A stretch of DNA of 64,000 nucleotides from an unicellular cyanobacterium SU2 (GCA_002110465.1 NEED01000069.1:62001-126000), one strand, 5' to 3'. Positions 1-10,466 are shown, counted from the first letter of the stretch. Translations and numbers: made by a program. Notes: generated by a model not told the origin, from the letters alone.

Positions 1-733
1 CGTAAAATAGACCTCTAACCTTTAATGTTCCATTTTTTCCTATTTGATTGTTACGAATTTTTAGCCCTTCAATTTGAGAATTATTAGGGATAACACCTAG
101 GACTTCTGTATGCCAATGAATTCTGATTTTGGGATGGTTGAGGACTCGATGTTGCAGGGTTTTACTAGCTCGCATTTCCCCTCGACGGACTAGGAGATGA
201 ATTAGTGAGCCATATTTAGTTAAATAAAGGGCTTCTTCTGCTGCCGTATCTCCGCCTCCGACAATGGCAAGTTCTTGATTTTTAAACATTGGGGTTGCTC
301 CGTCACAGATAGCACAGGCAGAAATTCCCCGACTCCAAAACTTGTCTTCATTAGGAATTCCCAAACGTTTAGCCGTCGCCCCTGTCGCAATAATCAGACT
401 ATGGGTTAATATTTCTCGTTCGGTTGAACGCACTTTGAAAGGGCGTTGACTTAAATCCACTTCCACCACATCTTCGGCATAACATTGGGTTCCCCAACGT
501 TTTGCTTGCGCCCTCATCCGTTCCATTAATTCAGGGCCGGTAATGCCTTCAGGAAACCCTGGAAAATTTTCTACCTCTGTCGTGGTCATTAGTTGTCCAC
601 CGCGAACGCCTCCGACCTGAAACCCTTCAAAAAGAAGGGGTTTTAATTTAGCCCGTCCTGCATAAATCGACGCTGTATAACCTGCAGGACCTGAACCAAT
701 AATGACTAAGTTTTCTATAACTGTATTAACCAT
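1..733 (-). CDS. trxB: Thioredoxin reductase, C-terminal part outside window
   Basis: FAD/NADPH-dependent flavoenzyme that reduces thioredoxin in the cytoplasm. I translated this stretch directly: it starts with ATG at 731-733 ([18 protein letters not shown]), giving the FAD-binding GSGPAG motif within the first 20 residues, followed by the [15 protein letters not shown] segment, the redox-active CAIC disulfide and the second nucleotide-binding motif [10 protein letters not shown]. About 244 residues are visible and the frame is open to the left edge, so the gene continues outside. It follows leuD by 22 bp on the same strand and probably shares its transcript. Whether a C-terminal thioredoxin domain is fused (NTRC type) cannot be seen. 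Confidence 0.93.
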   Translation of the reverse strand, partial: MVNTVIENLVIIGSGPAGYTASIYAGRAKLKPLLFEGFQVGGVRGGQLMTTTEVENFPGFPEGITGPELMERMRAQAKRWGTQCYAEDVVEVDLSQRPFKVRSTEREILTHSLIIATGATAKRLGIPNEDKFWSRGISACAICDGATPMFKNQELAIVGGGDTAAEEALYLTKYGSLIHLLVRRGEMRASKTLQHRVLNHPKIRIHWHTEVLGVIPNNSQIEGLKIRNNQIGKNGTLKVRGLFY

Positions 734-755
734 CTTTAAATTTCGGTAAGGTAAC

Positions 756-1349
756 TTAAGAATTCCAGGCTAAGTAAGGTAATTGACTGGCAGTTTCCCG
801 AATTTGATCTATATTTTGCACGAGTTGTCCGCAGCTATCCCAAGTTCCCCCTAGGAGCATTTGCCGAGATCCTTCTCCCATATTAATCGGAGCCACCCAG
901 TCCTGGGCGTGAATTTTCATGTCGGTCAAATCGAGGGTAATTTCTTGTTGAGGGTTGTTTTGAATTAAGGTTTGTAGTTGTTTAATCTGGTCTGGTTCGC
1001 CTGTCACACAAGGAATCCCGTTAGCGATACAATTACCAAAAAAGATCTCAGCAAAACTTTCTCCAACAATGGCTTGAATTCCCCATCGAATGATTGATTG
1101 CGGGGCGTGTTCTCTCGATGAACCACAGCCAAAGTTAGCGTTAACAACAAGGATTTTAGCGTCCTGGTATTGAGGAAGATCAAAAGGATGTTGTCCTTTG
1201 AGTTGGGCGCGATCATCAGCGAAAACTTGTTCTCCTAAACTGTCAAAGGTGACGCAACGCAAAAACCGCGCAGGAATGATGCGATCAGTATCAATATCAT
1301 CTCCTATTACAGGTATTCCCGATCCTGAAACTGTTTGTACTTGGCTCAT
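756..1349 (-). CDS. leuD: 3-isopropylmalate dehydratase small subunit
   Basis: Small subunit of isopropylmalate isomerase; with LeuC (not in this window) it converts 2- to 3-isopropylmalate in leucine synthesis. The 197-residue length is normal for LeuD. Diagnostic segments are the N-terminal [13 protein letters not shown] and the swivel-domain signature [13 protein letters not shown] with the nearby [13 protein letters not shown]. It is preceded by the methyltransferase gene (19 bp gap) and followed by trxB (22 bp gap), so the three genes form a tight minus-strand group. A usable ribosome site (GGAGATAATC) lies just upstream of the ATG. Confidence 0.95.
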   Translation of the reverse strand: MSQVQTVSGSGIPVIGDDIDTDRIIPARFLRCVTFDSLGEQVFADDRAQLKGQHPFDLPQYQDAKILVVNANFGCGSSREHAPQSIIRWGIQAIVGESFAEIFFGNCIANGIPCVTGEPDQIKQLQTLIQNNPQQEITLDLTDMKIHAQDWVAPINMGEGSRQMLLGGTWDSCGQLVQNIDQIRETASQLPYLAWNS

Positions 1350-1368
1350 TGATTATCTCCTATGGTAT

Positions 1369-2193
1369 CTATTTACGAGCAATAACAAAGAAAGTCGTGA
1401 TGTCCTGCCAAACACCTTTATCTGTGGCTAAGGATTCAATTTCTTGATCATACGCTTTTTTTAATGTTTTTAGTTGTTGGTCTGATAGCAATGATAGGGG
1501 ATTTCCTTTGGGATTAATCCACATTCTATTACCTTGCCACCACTGTTTGGCTTCTTCTAAACTAATATGAGATCCTAACTGTTCTGTGATAATTTTAATT
1601 TCCTTAAATCCCGCTTTTTCTAATAAATCATAGCATTTGTCAGGAGTTCCTAATTCTTGATTCCAATGGGGAAGTTTTATTTCATATATTTTAGCACATA
1701 TATTAACAATAATTGGAGTCAAAAAAGCTTCTTCTGAATAACAAGAAAAAGAAATAATTCCTTTGTTTTTTACCCAAGAATACCATTGATTTAAGGTGGC
1801 AGAAATATTAGTAAACCAAGGAAGTGCTGATGAACATAGAATCAGATCAAAACTATTCGGTAAAAACGATAAATAATCAACATCTGCTTGCCTGATTTCA
1901 ATATTTTTCAAGCCAAGTTTTTTGATTTTTTTCTTGGCTGTATCCAACATTCCTGGGGAAAAATCTACCCCAATAATTTTACCTGTATTTTCTAACTTTT
2001 TAGCTGCTTCAATGGCAGCAATTCCTGTTCCTGTGGCAACATCTAAAATAATTTGTCCTTTTTCGATAGGTGTTAATTCAACTAGTCGTTTTCCCCGATG
2101 ATAGCTATAGTCAGTATCGTAGTTATTTTGGCGATTGTTAAAAAAGGTAGTAACTTGTTTTTTATATTGATCATAATTAATGCGATCGCCCAT
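1369..2193 (-). CDS. Class I SAM-dependent methyltransferase
   Basis: Probable methyltransferase of the UbiE/BioC-like Rossmann group, acting on an unknown small molecule. Motif I is clear (ILDVATGTGIAAIEA), followed by the acidic strand GVDFSPGMLDTAKKK and the motif IV-like FDLILCSSALPWF. The longest open frame begins at a TTG at 2217, but an ATG eight codons in (MGDRINYDQYKKQ) resembles the usual N-terminus of such proteins, so I start there (about 274 aa). It is the first gene of the putative group with leuD and trxB; no functional link to leucine synthesis is visible. Confidence 0.8.
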   Translation of the reverse strand: MGDRINYDQYKKQVTTFFNNRQNNYDTDYSYHRGKRLVELTPIEKGQIILDVATGTGIAAIEAAKKLENTGKIIGVDFSPGMLDTAKKKIKKLGLKNIEIRQADVDYLSFLPNSFDLILCSSALPWFTNISATLNQWYSWVKNKGIISFSCYSEEAFLTPIIVNICAKIYEIKLPHWNQELGTPDKCYDLLEKAGFKEIKIITEQLGSHISLEEAKQWWQGNRMWINPKGNPLSLLSDQQLKTLKKAYDQEIESLATDKGVWQDITTFFVIARK

Positions 2194-2281
2194 TAATTTA
2201 TTCCTAAGAATTGACAATTTTTGAGTTTTAAATCTCCCCCACTCTCTTGATAAGAATGGGGAAATGAATAGGGATTATTAA

Positions 2282-3628
2282 TTATAAGGCTCCGGCTGCC
2301 GTTTGGTCTAATACTCCAGAACCTAAATGACTGGTTAAATTAATCGCTTGTAACACAGGCTTTCCCTTGATTCCTTGAGGATAATCAATCACACTAACGC
2401 CTCCATTTCCCTGTTTAACATTCCAAAAATTAGTAGTTTTTAGCCCTAATAAATAGCACAAAATAACTTTATTAATAGCATCATGGGCAACCACAATACC
2501 GGTTTTAGATTCAGGAGACTGGCTATAATTTTCTACCATTTGATTCCAACAGGCGATCGCCCGATCCCATACTTGTTGTAAATTCTCTCCTTCTGGCATT
2601 TGTACTGTTTCTGGGGACTCTTTCCATTCAGTTAATAACCCTGGAAAATCTGCTTCAATTTCTGATTCTAATTTCCCTTCCCATAGTCCATGACAAATTT
2701 CTTGGAGTTGGGGTTGTAAGTCTAATTTAATATCCCCATGATATTGAAGAATAATTTCGGCGGTTTCTTTTGGTCGTAACATAGGACTACTAACCGCGAA
2801 ATTCAAGGGGACTTCTTTGAGAAAATCGGCTGCTTTTTGACCTTGTTTTTTCCCATTTTCATTAAGAGGAATATCCCTAATTCCTTGGAATCTTGATTCT
2901 CGATTCCATTGGGTTTCTCCATGACGAACTAATAAAAAGCGTAAATGATTATTATCAGAACGAGGGGGAGGAATTGGGATGCCTAAATGGGACGTTTGAT
3001 TGAGAGATTCGAGTTGAACAGAATCCCCCCAATTGCCGCTAAAATTTAAAATATTAATACAACAATTAGACTGTTGAATTGAGTGATAACGATCTGGAGA
3101 CATTCCAATAGCACTCATAATTAAACAGCGATTGATACCATTATGAGCAACAATTAAAATAGTTTTTCCCTGATGCTGAGGAAGAATTTCTTGCCAAAAT
3201 TCCTTAGCTTGTTCGTATAAAGAAAGAACTGGAAAATGCTCTTTTTTTCCTTCAGATGTAGAGAGAACCATCTTAAATTCGTGGGGACGTTCTTTCCAAC
3301 ACCGATATTCAGTCTGAAATGTTTTGGCTACTTCTTGCTTGTGTTGCTTTTCCCACAGAGGAAGATCTATTTCCATAAGTTGATTGGTAGCAGACAAACT
3401 CGGTGGAGAAGTCAAACAACTGTGGATAATCTCGGCAGTGGCTTTCGCCCGTTGCAAAGGGCTACAATACATTGCATCAATGGGGAGTAAACTCAGGCTA
3501 TTCCCAACTGTTTGAGCATCCTGGCAGCCTTTTTCAGTCAAGACTGATTCGTTGTTGCGGCCTTGTATCAGCTTTTGGGCATTATAGTTGCTTTGCCCAT
3601 GACGCACTATAATAACGCGAGTAGCCAC
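2282..3628 (-). CDS. Tandem double-domain histidine phosphatase (phosphoglycerate mutase family)
   Basis: A 448-residue protein made of two histidine-phosphatase domains in tandem. Each has its own catalytic motif: VRHGQSN near residue 8 and VRHGETQWN near residue 232; each also has the later catalytic His (IVAHNGINR and VVAHDAINK). Single-domain members are about 200 aa, so this is a duplication or fusion. Cyanobacterial relatives are usually annotated as phosphoglycerate mutase, and some members of the superfamily are metal-independent phosphoserine phosphatases; the substrate cannot be decided here. The start codon is GTG. It diverges from the membrane glycosyltransferase at 3712. Confidence 0.85.
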   Translation of the reverse strand: MATRVIIVRHGQSNYNAQKLIQGRNNESVLTEKGCQDAQTVGNSLSLLPIDAMYCSPLQRAKATAEIIHSCLTSPPSLSATNQLMEIDLPLWEKQHKQEVAKTFQTEYRCWKERPHEFKMVLSTSEGKKEHFPVLSLYEQAKEFWQEILPQHQGKTILIVAHNGINRCLIMSAIGMSPDRYHSIQQSNCCINILNFSGNWGDSVQLESLNQTSHLGIPIPPPRSDNNHLRFLLVRHGETQWNRESRFQGIRDIPLNENGKKQGQKAADFLKEVPLNFAVSSPMLRPKETAEIILQYHGDIKLDLQPQLQEICHGLWEGKLESEIEADFPGLLTEWKESPETVQMPEGENLQQVWDRAIACWNQMVENYSQSPESKTGIVVAHDAINKVILCYLLGLKTTNFWNVKQGNGGVSVIDYPQGIKGKPVLQAINLTSHLGSGVLDQTAAGAL

Positions 3629-3711
3629 TATATTCTATCCTCTTTATGGGTTACCAGTTTCTAGATTACAGGTTACTGGGACTAATTAGATTAAATTTTA
3701 TAATTTATAAG

Positions 3712-5307
3712 ATGACAATTCTCAAAAAATGGTTTTCTCAGTTAAACTTAAATTTTATTACCCATAATCACTTTAACCTATTATTAATTGCTAGCTTTGC
3801 TGTTATTACCTTAATCGGTATTCTGAATCATTCAATGTGGCGTGATGAGGTCAATGGATGGTTGATTGCTAGGGATAGTATTTCTTGGGAGAATTTTTTT
3901 TATAACATTAACTATGAAGGTCATCCAATTCTTTGGTATCTCTGTTTATGGGGACTTAATCAATTAACCCCTAATCTTGTAGCAATGCAAATTTTTCATT
4001 GGCTTATTGCTATCGGATGTCTTGCTTTGTTTGTTGTCTATTCTCCTTTCACAAAACAGCAAAAGTTATTATTTTCTTTGGGATATTTACCCTTTTATGA
4101 GTATACTTTGATTAGTCGAAATTATTCTTTAGGAATCTTAGCTATTTTTGGTTTCTGCACCTGCTTTGAAACGCGCCATAAAAGTTATATTCTCCTGGCT
4201 CTAATTTTAGCCTTTATGGCCAACACAAATGCCTATTGCTTAATGATTTCCATTGCTTTAGCTTTAACCTTAGTCATTGACTATTTTACTCAAAATTCTT
4301 TTCCATATAAAGTCAAACCTGGAACTCAAAATATTATTGGTGCTTTGGTAATTTTTTGGCTAGGAATTATCTTGGCTGTAATCATGTTATTTCCTCCATC
4401 AGACAGTACCCTACAAGGGGGAGCAAGTCAATGGTTTTTTGAGTTTGATTGGACTAGATTTAATCAGTCATTAACAAGGATATGGAGAAGTTATATTTTA
4501 GTTTTAATTCCTAGCGATAGTAACCCCCTAGATCTGGCTATTTTTGCAGTTTTATCTTTAGGTTTATTAGGGTTTGTCTCGACACTTTTAATCAAAAAAC
4601 CAATTGCATTATTTTTCTATCTAATTGGGAGTTTACAATTTTTGGCTTTTACCTATCTAAAGTTTTTAGGGTCCCAAAGACACTACGGACATTTATATAT
4701 TATTTTGATTGCTTCTTTATGGATAGGAAATTATTACTCTGATTCTAAATTACTGCTTAATGTATTTCGTAATTTACCTCAAAAATTCTCTAAAATATGG
4801 TCGAGTTGGTTCAAGTTTGTCACGGATAATAAAAACAGTTTTTTGATGATTATTTTATATTTGCAGTTAATTGCGGGGATCGTTGCTTTTAGTCGAGATT
4901 TATTAACTCCTTATTCGGCGAGTCGTGCGACTGCTAATTTTATTCAAGAAAATAATCTAGAATCAATGATAATTGTCGGGAGTGAAGATTTTACTGTTGC
5001 GCCTATCAGTGGTTATCTTAATCAAAAAATTTACTATCCAGAAAGCAAAAAATTAGGAAGTTATGTCTTGTTTAATCAGCAGAGAAAAATTGTTGATGAT
5101 ACAGAGATATTAAACCAAATGAGTGACTTGATCAAAAATCATGAAAATGCGAATCAAAAGAGTATGTTGTTAATCTTAAACCGCCAATTAAATGAAACAA
5201 GTAACAATCTAAATATTGAATTTATTGCTGAATTCAAAAAAGCGTTTATTTATAATGAAAAGTATCATCTTTATTTGGTAAGTAAAACTACATCATACAA
5301 TCAATAG
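3712..5307 (+). CDS. Polytopic membrane protein, GT-C glycosyltransferase-like
   Basis: Integral membrane protein of about 531 residues with many hydrophobic segments. After the first transmembrane helix comes the acidic luminal-type motif MWRDEVNGWLIARD, then EGHPILWYL, an arrangement typical of GT-C enzymes that use polyprenyl-linked sugars. No sugar or acceptor can be assigned. The frame is open from an ATG at 3646; I prefer the ATG at 3712 (MTILKKWFSQLN) because the upstream 22 residues look like translated intergenic DNA, but neither has a strong ribosome site. It is followed 22 bp later by a second GT-C protein, suggesting cotranscription. Confidence 0.7.
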   Translation: MTILKKWFSQLNLNFITHNHFNLLLIASFAVITLIGILNHSMWRDEVNGWLIARDSISWENFFYNINYEGHPILWYLCLWGLNQLTPNLVAMQIFHWLIAIGCLALFVVYSPFTKQQKLLFSLGYLPFYEYTLISRNYSLGILAIFGFCTCFETRHKSYILLALILAFMANTNAYCLMISIALALTLVIDYFTQNSFPYKVKPGTQNIIGALVIFWLGIILAVIMLFPPSDSTLQGGASQWFFEFDWTRFNQSLTRIWRSYILVLIPSDSNPLDLAIFAVLSLGLLGFVSTLLIKKPIALFFYLIGSLQFLAFTYLKFLGSQRHYGHLYIILIASLWIGNYYSDSKLLLNVFRNLPQKFSKIWSSWFKFVTDNKNSFLMIILYLQLIAGIVAFSRDLLTPYSASRATANFIQENNLESMIIVGSEDFTVAPISGYLNQKIYYPESKKLGSYVLFNQQRKIVDDTEILNQMSDLIKNHENANQKSMLLILNRQLNETSNNLNIEFIAEFKKAFIYNEKYHLYLVSKTTSYNQ

Positions 5308-5329
5308 AATGAACTATTAAAAAATTAAA

Positions 5330-6895
5330 ATGCTTAAGTTAAAACAACGAGTTAAAATAGCAAAAAATGAAACAGGATGGTTAATATTATTATTCTGTTT
5401 TTCTCTATTTTTATATTTAGTTGGATTAGGAGATTTACCGTTAAGAGATTGGGATGAAGGCTATTATGGAACCGTAGCCAAAGATATGTATAAAAGTGGT
5501 AATTGGTTGTATCTTACCTATTACGATCAACCTTTTTTACTGAAACCACCTTTAATTATCTGGTTGATTCACATTAGTTATAAACTTGGAGGAGTTAGTG
5601 AGTTTACTACCCGTTTTCCCTGTGCTTTCTTAACAGCTTGTGGAGTTCCTTTATTGTATTTAATAGGAAGAAATATTTTTTCTAGTCGTCTTCCTGCTAT
5701 TTTTAGCACCTTGGTATACTTAACATTATTACCTGTCATTCGTCATGGAAGACTAGCCATGTTAGATGGACCAATTAATACTTTTTTTCTGATTTCTATT
5801 TTCTGTTTAGTTCAATCTTTTGATCAGCCAGTTTGGGCAATTGGGGTGGGAATCGGATTAGGATTAATTGCTTTTACTAAAGGAAGTTTAGCTATTGCTT
5901 TGGGGGGGATTTTGGGAGTTTTTTGTTTACTCACTAAACCCCAAAAAATCCTTGGAAATTGGGCTTTATGGGGAGGATTTATCTTAGGATTTACTCCCGT
6001 GATTTTGTGGTATTGGCTTCAAATTTTACAATATGGTGATAAGTTTATTGAAGTTCATTTTCTACAACAAAACTTTGATCGCTTATCTACCGCAGTAGAA
6101 GGAAATCAAGGGTCATTATGGTATTATATAATTGAGTTAATAAAATACAGTTTTCCTTGGCTCTTATTTTTGCCAGGAGGATTAATTTTAGTAATCAAAA
6201 AGTATCAGCAAAGTTGGGCTAAATTGGTAGTAACAGGATTTTTCTTATTTATGGGAATTATCTCCCTGATGGGAACTAAATTACCATGGTATATTATGCC
6301 CGTTTATCCCTTCTTTTCCTTGGCAGTGGGAGCTTATTTAGCTGAAATTTTGCAGAATTATAATCAGTCTTATCCCAAGATTTTAGGAATTTTATTATAT
6401 ATTAGCAGTTTAGCTGCACTAGGAGGAGGAATCTATCTTACTGTAGAAACAAATGACTTTCAAATTTTAACATTATCTATTATGATAGTGATTACATTAG
6501 CTTTTTCGGCTGTTAACATTTTAAGAAATAATTCTAATTTTATTCCTACACTTTTTGTTGGATTATATCTAAGTCTTGGAGTATTTATGATATCTAACTT
6601 GTGGATTTGGGAATTAAATGAATCATTTCCTGTCAAACCTATTGCTACTATTATTCGAGAGAATACTCCCCCTAATACTGTGATATATACGTCTTATGCT
6701 TACAGTCGTACCAGTTTAGATTTTTATAGTGATCGTCAAGTAATTGCTAAAAATAAAGAAGAATTAGAAAAATTAGCAGCTACTTCATCTTATTTACTTT
6801 TAGATAATTCAACTTGGGGAAATTTAAAATTAAATGATAGTCAAATTTTAGAAAAATCAAATGATTTCATTTTAGTTAAAACAGCAAATAATTAA
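5330..6895 (+). CDS. Glycosyltransferase family 39 / ArnT-like membrane protein
   Basis: 521-residue membrane glycosyltransferase of the PMT/ArnT (GT39) type. Seen: N-terminal helix, then the DWDEGYYGTVAKDM motif with the catalytic-type Asp/Glu pair, LKPPLIIWLIHISYKL, and about ten further hydrophobic helices; the C-terminal 90 residues are soluble. Family knowledge: such proteins move a sugar from a polyprenyl carrier to lipid A, protein or polysaccharide on the outer face of the membrane. The acceptor is unknown. It sits between another GT-C-like gene and a CPBP protease, all on the plus strand with short gaps. Confidence 0.85.
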   Translation: MLKLKQRVKIAKNETGWLILLFCFSLFLYLVGLGDLPLRDWDEGYYGTVAKDMYKSGNWLYLTYYDQPFLLKPPLIIWLIHISYKLGGVSEFTTRFPCAFLTACGVPLLYLIGRNIFSSRLPAIFSTLVYLTLLPVIRHGRLAMLDGPINTFFLISIFCLVQSFDQPVWAIGVGIGLGLIAFTKGSLAIALGGILGVFCLLTKPQKILGNWALWGGFILGFTPVILWYWLQILQYGDKFIEVHFLQQNFDRLSTAVEGNQGSLWYYIIELIKYSFPWLLFLPGGLILVIKKYQQSWAKLVVTGFFLFMGIISLMGTKLPWYIMPVYPFFSLAVGAYLAEILQNYNQSYPKILGILLYISSLAALGGGIYLTVETNDFQILTLSIMIVITLAFSAVNILRNNSNFIPTLFVGLYLSLGVFMISNLWIWELNESFPVKPIATIIRENTPPNTVIYTSYAYSRTSLDFYSDRQVIAKNKEELEKLAATSSYLLLDNSTWGNLKLNDSQILEKSNDFILVKTANN

Positions 6896-6929
6896 AATCA
6901 AGAAAGCAAAAAAAAGGAACCTATTACTT

Positions 6930-8528
6930 ATGTCAATAAAACGATTAATTCTGTCAATTTTAACAATTATTTCTTTGATTCCTGTATTATTTTCATTAGT
7001 TAATAGTATAAACCAGCCCCAAGTCCAAGCCAATCTTCAACTATACCAAACTAATTTAATTTTACAAGCTTCGGAATTTTCGTGGGAAGAATCAAACATT
7101 AATAATGATCAATCCAATTTTGATTTTGCCGAAGTCAAACAAGTATTAATAGGCAAAAATCCTTATACAGTTGCTTATGATCAATACAAAATATCCCTTG
7201 AAAGTTATCAGAAAAACTTAGAAAAGCTAGAAAATCAATTAACAGCAAATACGGAGAATTCAGTGACGCTCAACACTGATAACTCTACGCTAACTTCAGG
7301 GAATAATCTTTTAGTCTCTGAAAACCAAGAGAAATTAAAAACTGAAATCAAAACTCAAAAGCAAGAAATTGAAAAAGTACAATTAAAATTAGGAATTTTA
7401 AAAACACAACAGGGAGATTCATTAAAAGCAATTGAAAACTGGAAATTATTATTAACTTCAGATGACAGGAATAACTTTAAGTCTCAAATAAGACCAACGG
7501 CTGATATTTTAATTAACTTATGGAATGAAAATCCTAAAATATTGCCCAATGCAGAATCCCAAATACAAAATAATTTAGAAGGTTGGTTTCGTTACCAAGC
7601 TTTAAACAAGCTTTATACCCTTCAAGATAGACAAGCTGACTTAATTTCCTTAGAAAACCAACAAAAAGAAAAAGCTAGTGAAGCCATTATAAAATTAACG
7701 TTAGTCAGTATTATTCCTGCATTATTGGGACTCATTGGATTTAGCTTACTTATCTTTTTATTAATCCAGTTATTACTCAAAAAACAAGAGTCTATTTTAG
7801 CCATAGGTCAAACCCTTTCTTGGGAAACCCCTTGGGATGGGGAAATAATTTGGCAAGTCTTAATTGTGGGATTTTTCTTCTTTGGTCAAATTTTATTTCC
7901 TATTGTCTTTAGCTTTCTCCCCTTTAACCCAATTAACTTCAGTTTACGGGAAAAGGCATTTTATGTATTAGCCAGTTATTTATCCCTAAGCTTAGGGGGA
8001 ATTGTGGTACTTTATTGGTCTATTAAATCCTATTTTCCCTTACCGAAAGATTGGTTTAAATTCCAGATAAAAAGTAATTGGATACTGTGGGGAATTGGAG
8101 GATATTTAGTCGCCTTACCTTTGGTGATTATTGTCTCTTTAATTAATCAACAAATATGGGATGGTCAAGGAGGTAGTAATCCCTTATTATCTCTAGCCTT
8201 AGAAGCCCAAGATACAGTGGTTTTAGCTATCTTCTACTTTACCGCTTCCTTAGCGGCTCCCTTCTATGAAGAGATTATGTTTCGGGGATTTTTATTACCG
8301 TCTTTGACTCGTTATATTCCAGTTTGGGCTGCTATTGTAGTGAGTAGTTTTATTTTCGCCCTCGCTCACTTAAATTTATCAGAAGTGCTACCGCTAGCCA
8401 TTTTAGGGATGGTTTTGGGAGTCGTTTATACGCGATCGCGCAATCTTTTATCTTCGATGTTAGTTCATAGTCTGTGGAATGGGGGAACACTTTTGAGTCT
8501 GTTTTTATTAGGCAGTAGCGGCAATTAA
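6930..8528 (+). CDS. CPBP family intramembrane glutamic endopeptidase with N-terminal extracytoplasmic domain
   Basis: 532 residues. The N-terminus has a hydrophobic anchor (RLILSILTIISLIPVLFSL), then about 230 polar residues with coiled-coil heptads (ENQEKLKTEIKTQKQEIEK), then a C-terminal block of helices carrying the CPBP motifs: EEIMFRGFLLPSL (EExxxR), FALAHLNLSE and HSLWNGG. The family is related to Rce1 prenyl-protein proteases and bacteriocin-immunity proteins; the conserved Glu pair and His residues are all present, so activity is plausible. A strong AAAAAGGAA ribosome site precedes the ATG. The long N-terminal region is an extension over the bare CPBP domain. Confidence 0.85.
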   Translation: MSIKRLILSILTIISLIPVLFSLVNSINQPQVQANLQLYQTNLILQASEFSWEESNINNDQSNFDFAEVKQVLIGKNPYTVAYDQYKISLESYQKNLEKLENQLTANTENSVTLNTDNSTLTSGNNLLVSENQEKLKTEIKTQKQEIEKVQLKLGILKTQQGDSLKAIENWKLLLTSDDRNNFKSQIRPTADILINLWNENPKILPNAESQIQNNLEGWFRYQALNKLYTLQDRQADLISLENQQKEKASEAIIKLTLVSIIPALLGLIGFSLLIFLLIQLLLKKQESILAIGQTLSWETPWDGEIIWQVLIVGFFFFGQILFPIVFSFLPFNPINFSLREKAFYVLASYLSLSLGGIVVLYWSIKSYFPLPKDWFKFQIKSNWILWGIGGYLVALPLVIIVSLINQQIWDGQGGSNPLLSLALEAQDTVVLAIFYFTASLAAPFYEEIMFRGFLLPSLTRYIPVWAAIVVSSFIFALAHLNLSEVLPLAILGMVLGVVYTRSRNLLSSMLVHSLWNGGTLLSLFLLGSSGN

Positions 8529-8593
8529 GAGCTAACCCGATGATCTAAAATAGACTTAAACAGTTAAATAAGATTTCTAAAACTATAAGAGAA

Positions 8594-9400
8594 ATGATCC
8601 TCCGATTTGAGCAACACCCCATATCTAAAACCCTAGGGACTGTTGCAATTCTAGGACTGAGCTTATTCGCGATTGTCTTTCTACAAAAGTCTACTCTAAA
8701 GCCAGAAGAAGAGACTCTGACAAAAGAAGAGTATCAACAACAAGAACAACTAGAAAAACTGCAACTTGATGTATTTAAAGGCATTCCCACCCTAGGGTTT
8801 GATAATCTCTTGGCAGATTGGCTGTATTTACGGTTTATCCAATATTTTGGCGATGTAGAAGCCCGTGATCAAACGGGATATTCCCTCAGTCCCGACTATT
8901 TTGAGTTAGTAGTAGACAATGATCCTCGCTTTGTTGATGCCCATCTTAGGTTATCAGCCTCTACTTCAATCTTCGCTGGAGAACCGACAAAAACCGTTAG
9001 TTTATTAGAAAAAAGCCTGGAAAATCTGCCACCAAAGGTCGTTGCCCCCGTTTATCCTCCCTACTATCTTTGGACCTACAAAGGTGTTGATCAATTGTTG
9101 TTTTTAGGAGATGCACAAGGGGCAAAACAATCTTATCGAATGGCCGCTGACTGGGCTGAACTTTACCCCGATGAAGCTAGTCAAAGACTCGCCGCACGAC
9201 AGCGAAAAACCATTGAATTTTTAGAAAAGAACCCTCGCAGTAAAATTCCTCAAATTGGCGCATGGACAATGGTTTTATCAAGTGCAGCTGACAAAAAAAC
9301 CCAAGAAAGAGCAATAGCAGAGATTAAAGCCCTAGGAGGACAAATTGAGATCAGTCCTAATGGGCAACTTCGTGTCAGTGTTCCAGAAGGGGTTGAATAG
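8594..9400 (+). CDS. Membrane-anchored conserved cyanobacterial protein, TPR-like
   Basis: 268 residues: one N-terminal transmembrane helix (about residues 16-31), a charged linker with many Glu and Gln, then an alpha-helical region. Phrases such as GFDNLLADWLYLRFIQYFGD and DPRFVDAHLRLSASTSIFAGE are helix pairs resembling degenerate TPRs. I do not recognise a catalytic motif. It is probably an extracytoplasmic or lumenal scaffold conserved in cyanobacteria. Located between the CPBP protease and hemC with gaps of 65 and 103 bp; its connection to either is unknown. Confidence 0.65.
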   Translation: MILRFEQHPISKTLGTVAILGLSLFAIVFLQKSTLKPEEETLTKEEYQQQEQLEKLQLDVFKGIPTLGFDNLLADWLYLRFIQYFGDVEARDQTGYSLSPDYFELVVDNDPRFVDAHLRLSASTSIFAGEPTKTVSLLEKSLENLPPKVVAPVYPPYYLWTYKGVDQLLFLGDAQGAKQSYRMAADWAELYPDEASQRLAARQRKTIEFLEKNPRSKIPQIGAWTMVLSSAADKKTQERAIAEIKALGGQIEISPNGQLRVSVPEGVE

Positions 9401-9503
9401 ATTAACATTAGTGGGAGTCAATATCTTGTGTATAATTGGTTGAGTGTAGCCGATAGGATAAATAACCGCTCTACACCTAACTTTTAATTAGCAAATAATC
9501 TCT

Positions 9504-10466
9504 ATGGCCGTTTCTAGTCCGACTCGCCCCATTCGTATCGGTTCCCGTAAAAGTCAGTTAGCCTTAGTGCAAACCTATTGGGTACAAAAAGAACTACAAC
9601 GTCACTATCCCCAACGCCAATTTGACGTAGAAACCATGAGTACCCAAGGGGATAAAATTCTTGATGTTGCCCTGGCTAAAATAGGCGATAAGGGGCTATT
9701 TACCAAGGAATTAGAAGTGGCTATGGAGCAAAATCAAGTTGATTTGGCAGTACATTCCCTCAAAGATCTCCCCACTAATTTACCAAAAGGCTTAATGTTA
9801 GGGTGTGTGACTGAAAGGGTTAATCCAGCTGATGCCTTGGTGGTTAACGAAAAGCATCAAGATAAACAATTAGAAACCTTACCCGAAGGGGCAGTCATTG
9901 GTACATCTTCCCTCCGTCGCCTAGCCCAACTACGCTATCATTTCCCCCATTTAACCTTTAAAGATGTGCGGGGTAATGTTAATACTCGTCTCAGGAAACT
10001 CGATGAGGGAGAATACGACGGGATTATCTTAGCGGTAGCCGGGTTGCAGCGTTTAGACATGGGCGATCGCGTCCATCAAGTGATCAAGAGTGAGATTTCC
10101 CTCCATGCGGTAGGACAGGGGGCGTTAGGAATCGAATGTCGAGAGGGGGATGAAGAAATTTTAGAAATTCTCAAAGTCTTAGAACATGAACCTACCCGCG
10201 ATCGCTGTTATGCAGAACGGGCATTTTTACGAGAACTCGAAGGAGGCTGTCAGGTTCCCATTGGCGTTAATACATCGATTGAAGGAAACACCCTAACGCT
10301 AACAGGGATGGTAGCCAGTCTTGATGGTCAAACGCTGATTAAGGATACTATCAGTGGACAACGAGAGTCCGCCGAACAATTGGGGGTAGACTTAGCGAAC
10401 CGTTTACGAGATGCGGGGGCAGGTGAGGTGTTAGCCGCAATTTTTGCTGAAATTGAACGGGGATAA
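9504..10466 (+). CDS. hemC: Porphobilinogen deaminase (hydroxymethylbilane synthase)
   Basis: Polymerises four porphobilinogens to hydroxymethylbilane in tetrapyrrole (haem and chlorophyll) synthesis; cytosolic. 320 residues, normal length. Seen: the N-terminal [14 protein letters not shown], the active-site stretch [12 protein letters not shown], the [11 protein letters not shown] arginine motif, and [12 protein letters not shown] whose Cys249 carries the dipyrromethane cofactor. Start ATG at 9504 gives the expected N-terminus. Followed by a small TPR gene after 83 bp. Confidence 0.97.
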   Translation: MAVSSPTRPIRIGSRKSQLALVQTYWVQKELQRHYPQRQFDVETMSTQGDKILDVALAKIGDKGLFTKELEVAMEQNQVDLAVHSLKDLPTNLPKGLMLGCVTERVNPADALVVNEKHQDKQLETLPEGAVIGTSSLRRLAQLRYHFPHLTFKDVRGNVNTRLRKLDEGEYDGIILAVAGLQRLDMGDRVHQVIKSEISLHAVGQGALGIECREGDEEILEILKVLEHEPTRDRCYAERAFLRELEGGCQVPIGVNTSIEGNTLTLTGMVASLDGQTLIKDTISGQRESAEQLGVDLANRLRDAGAGEVLAAIFAEIERG

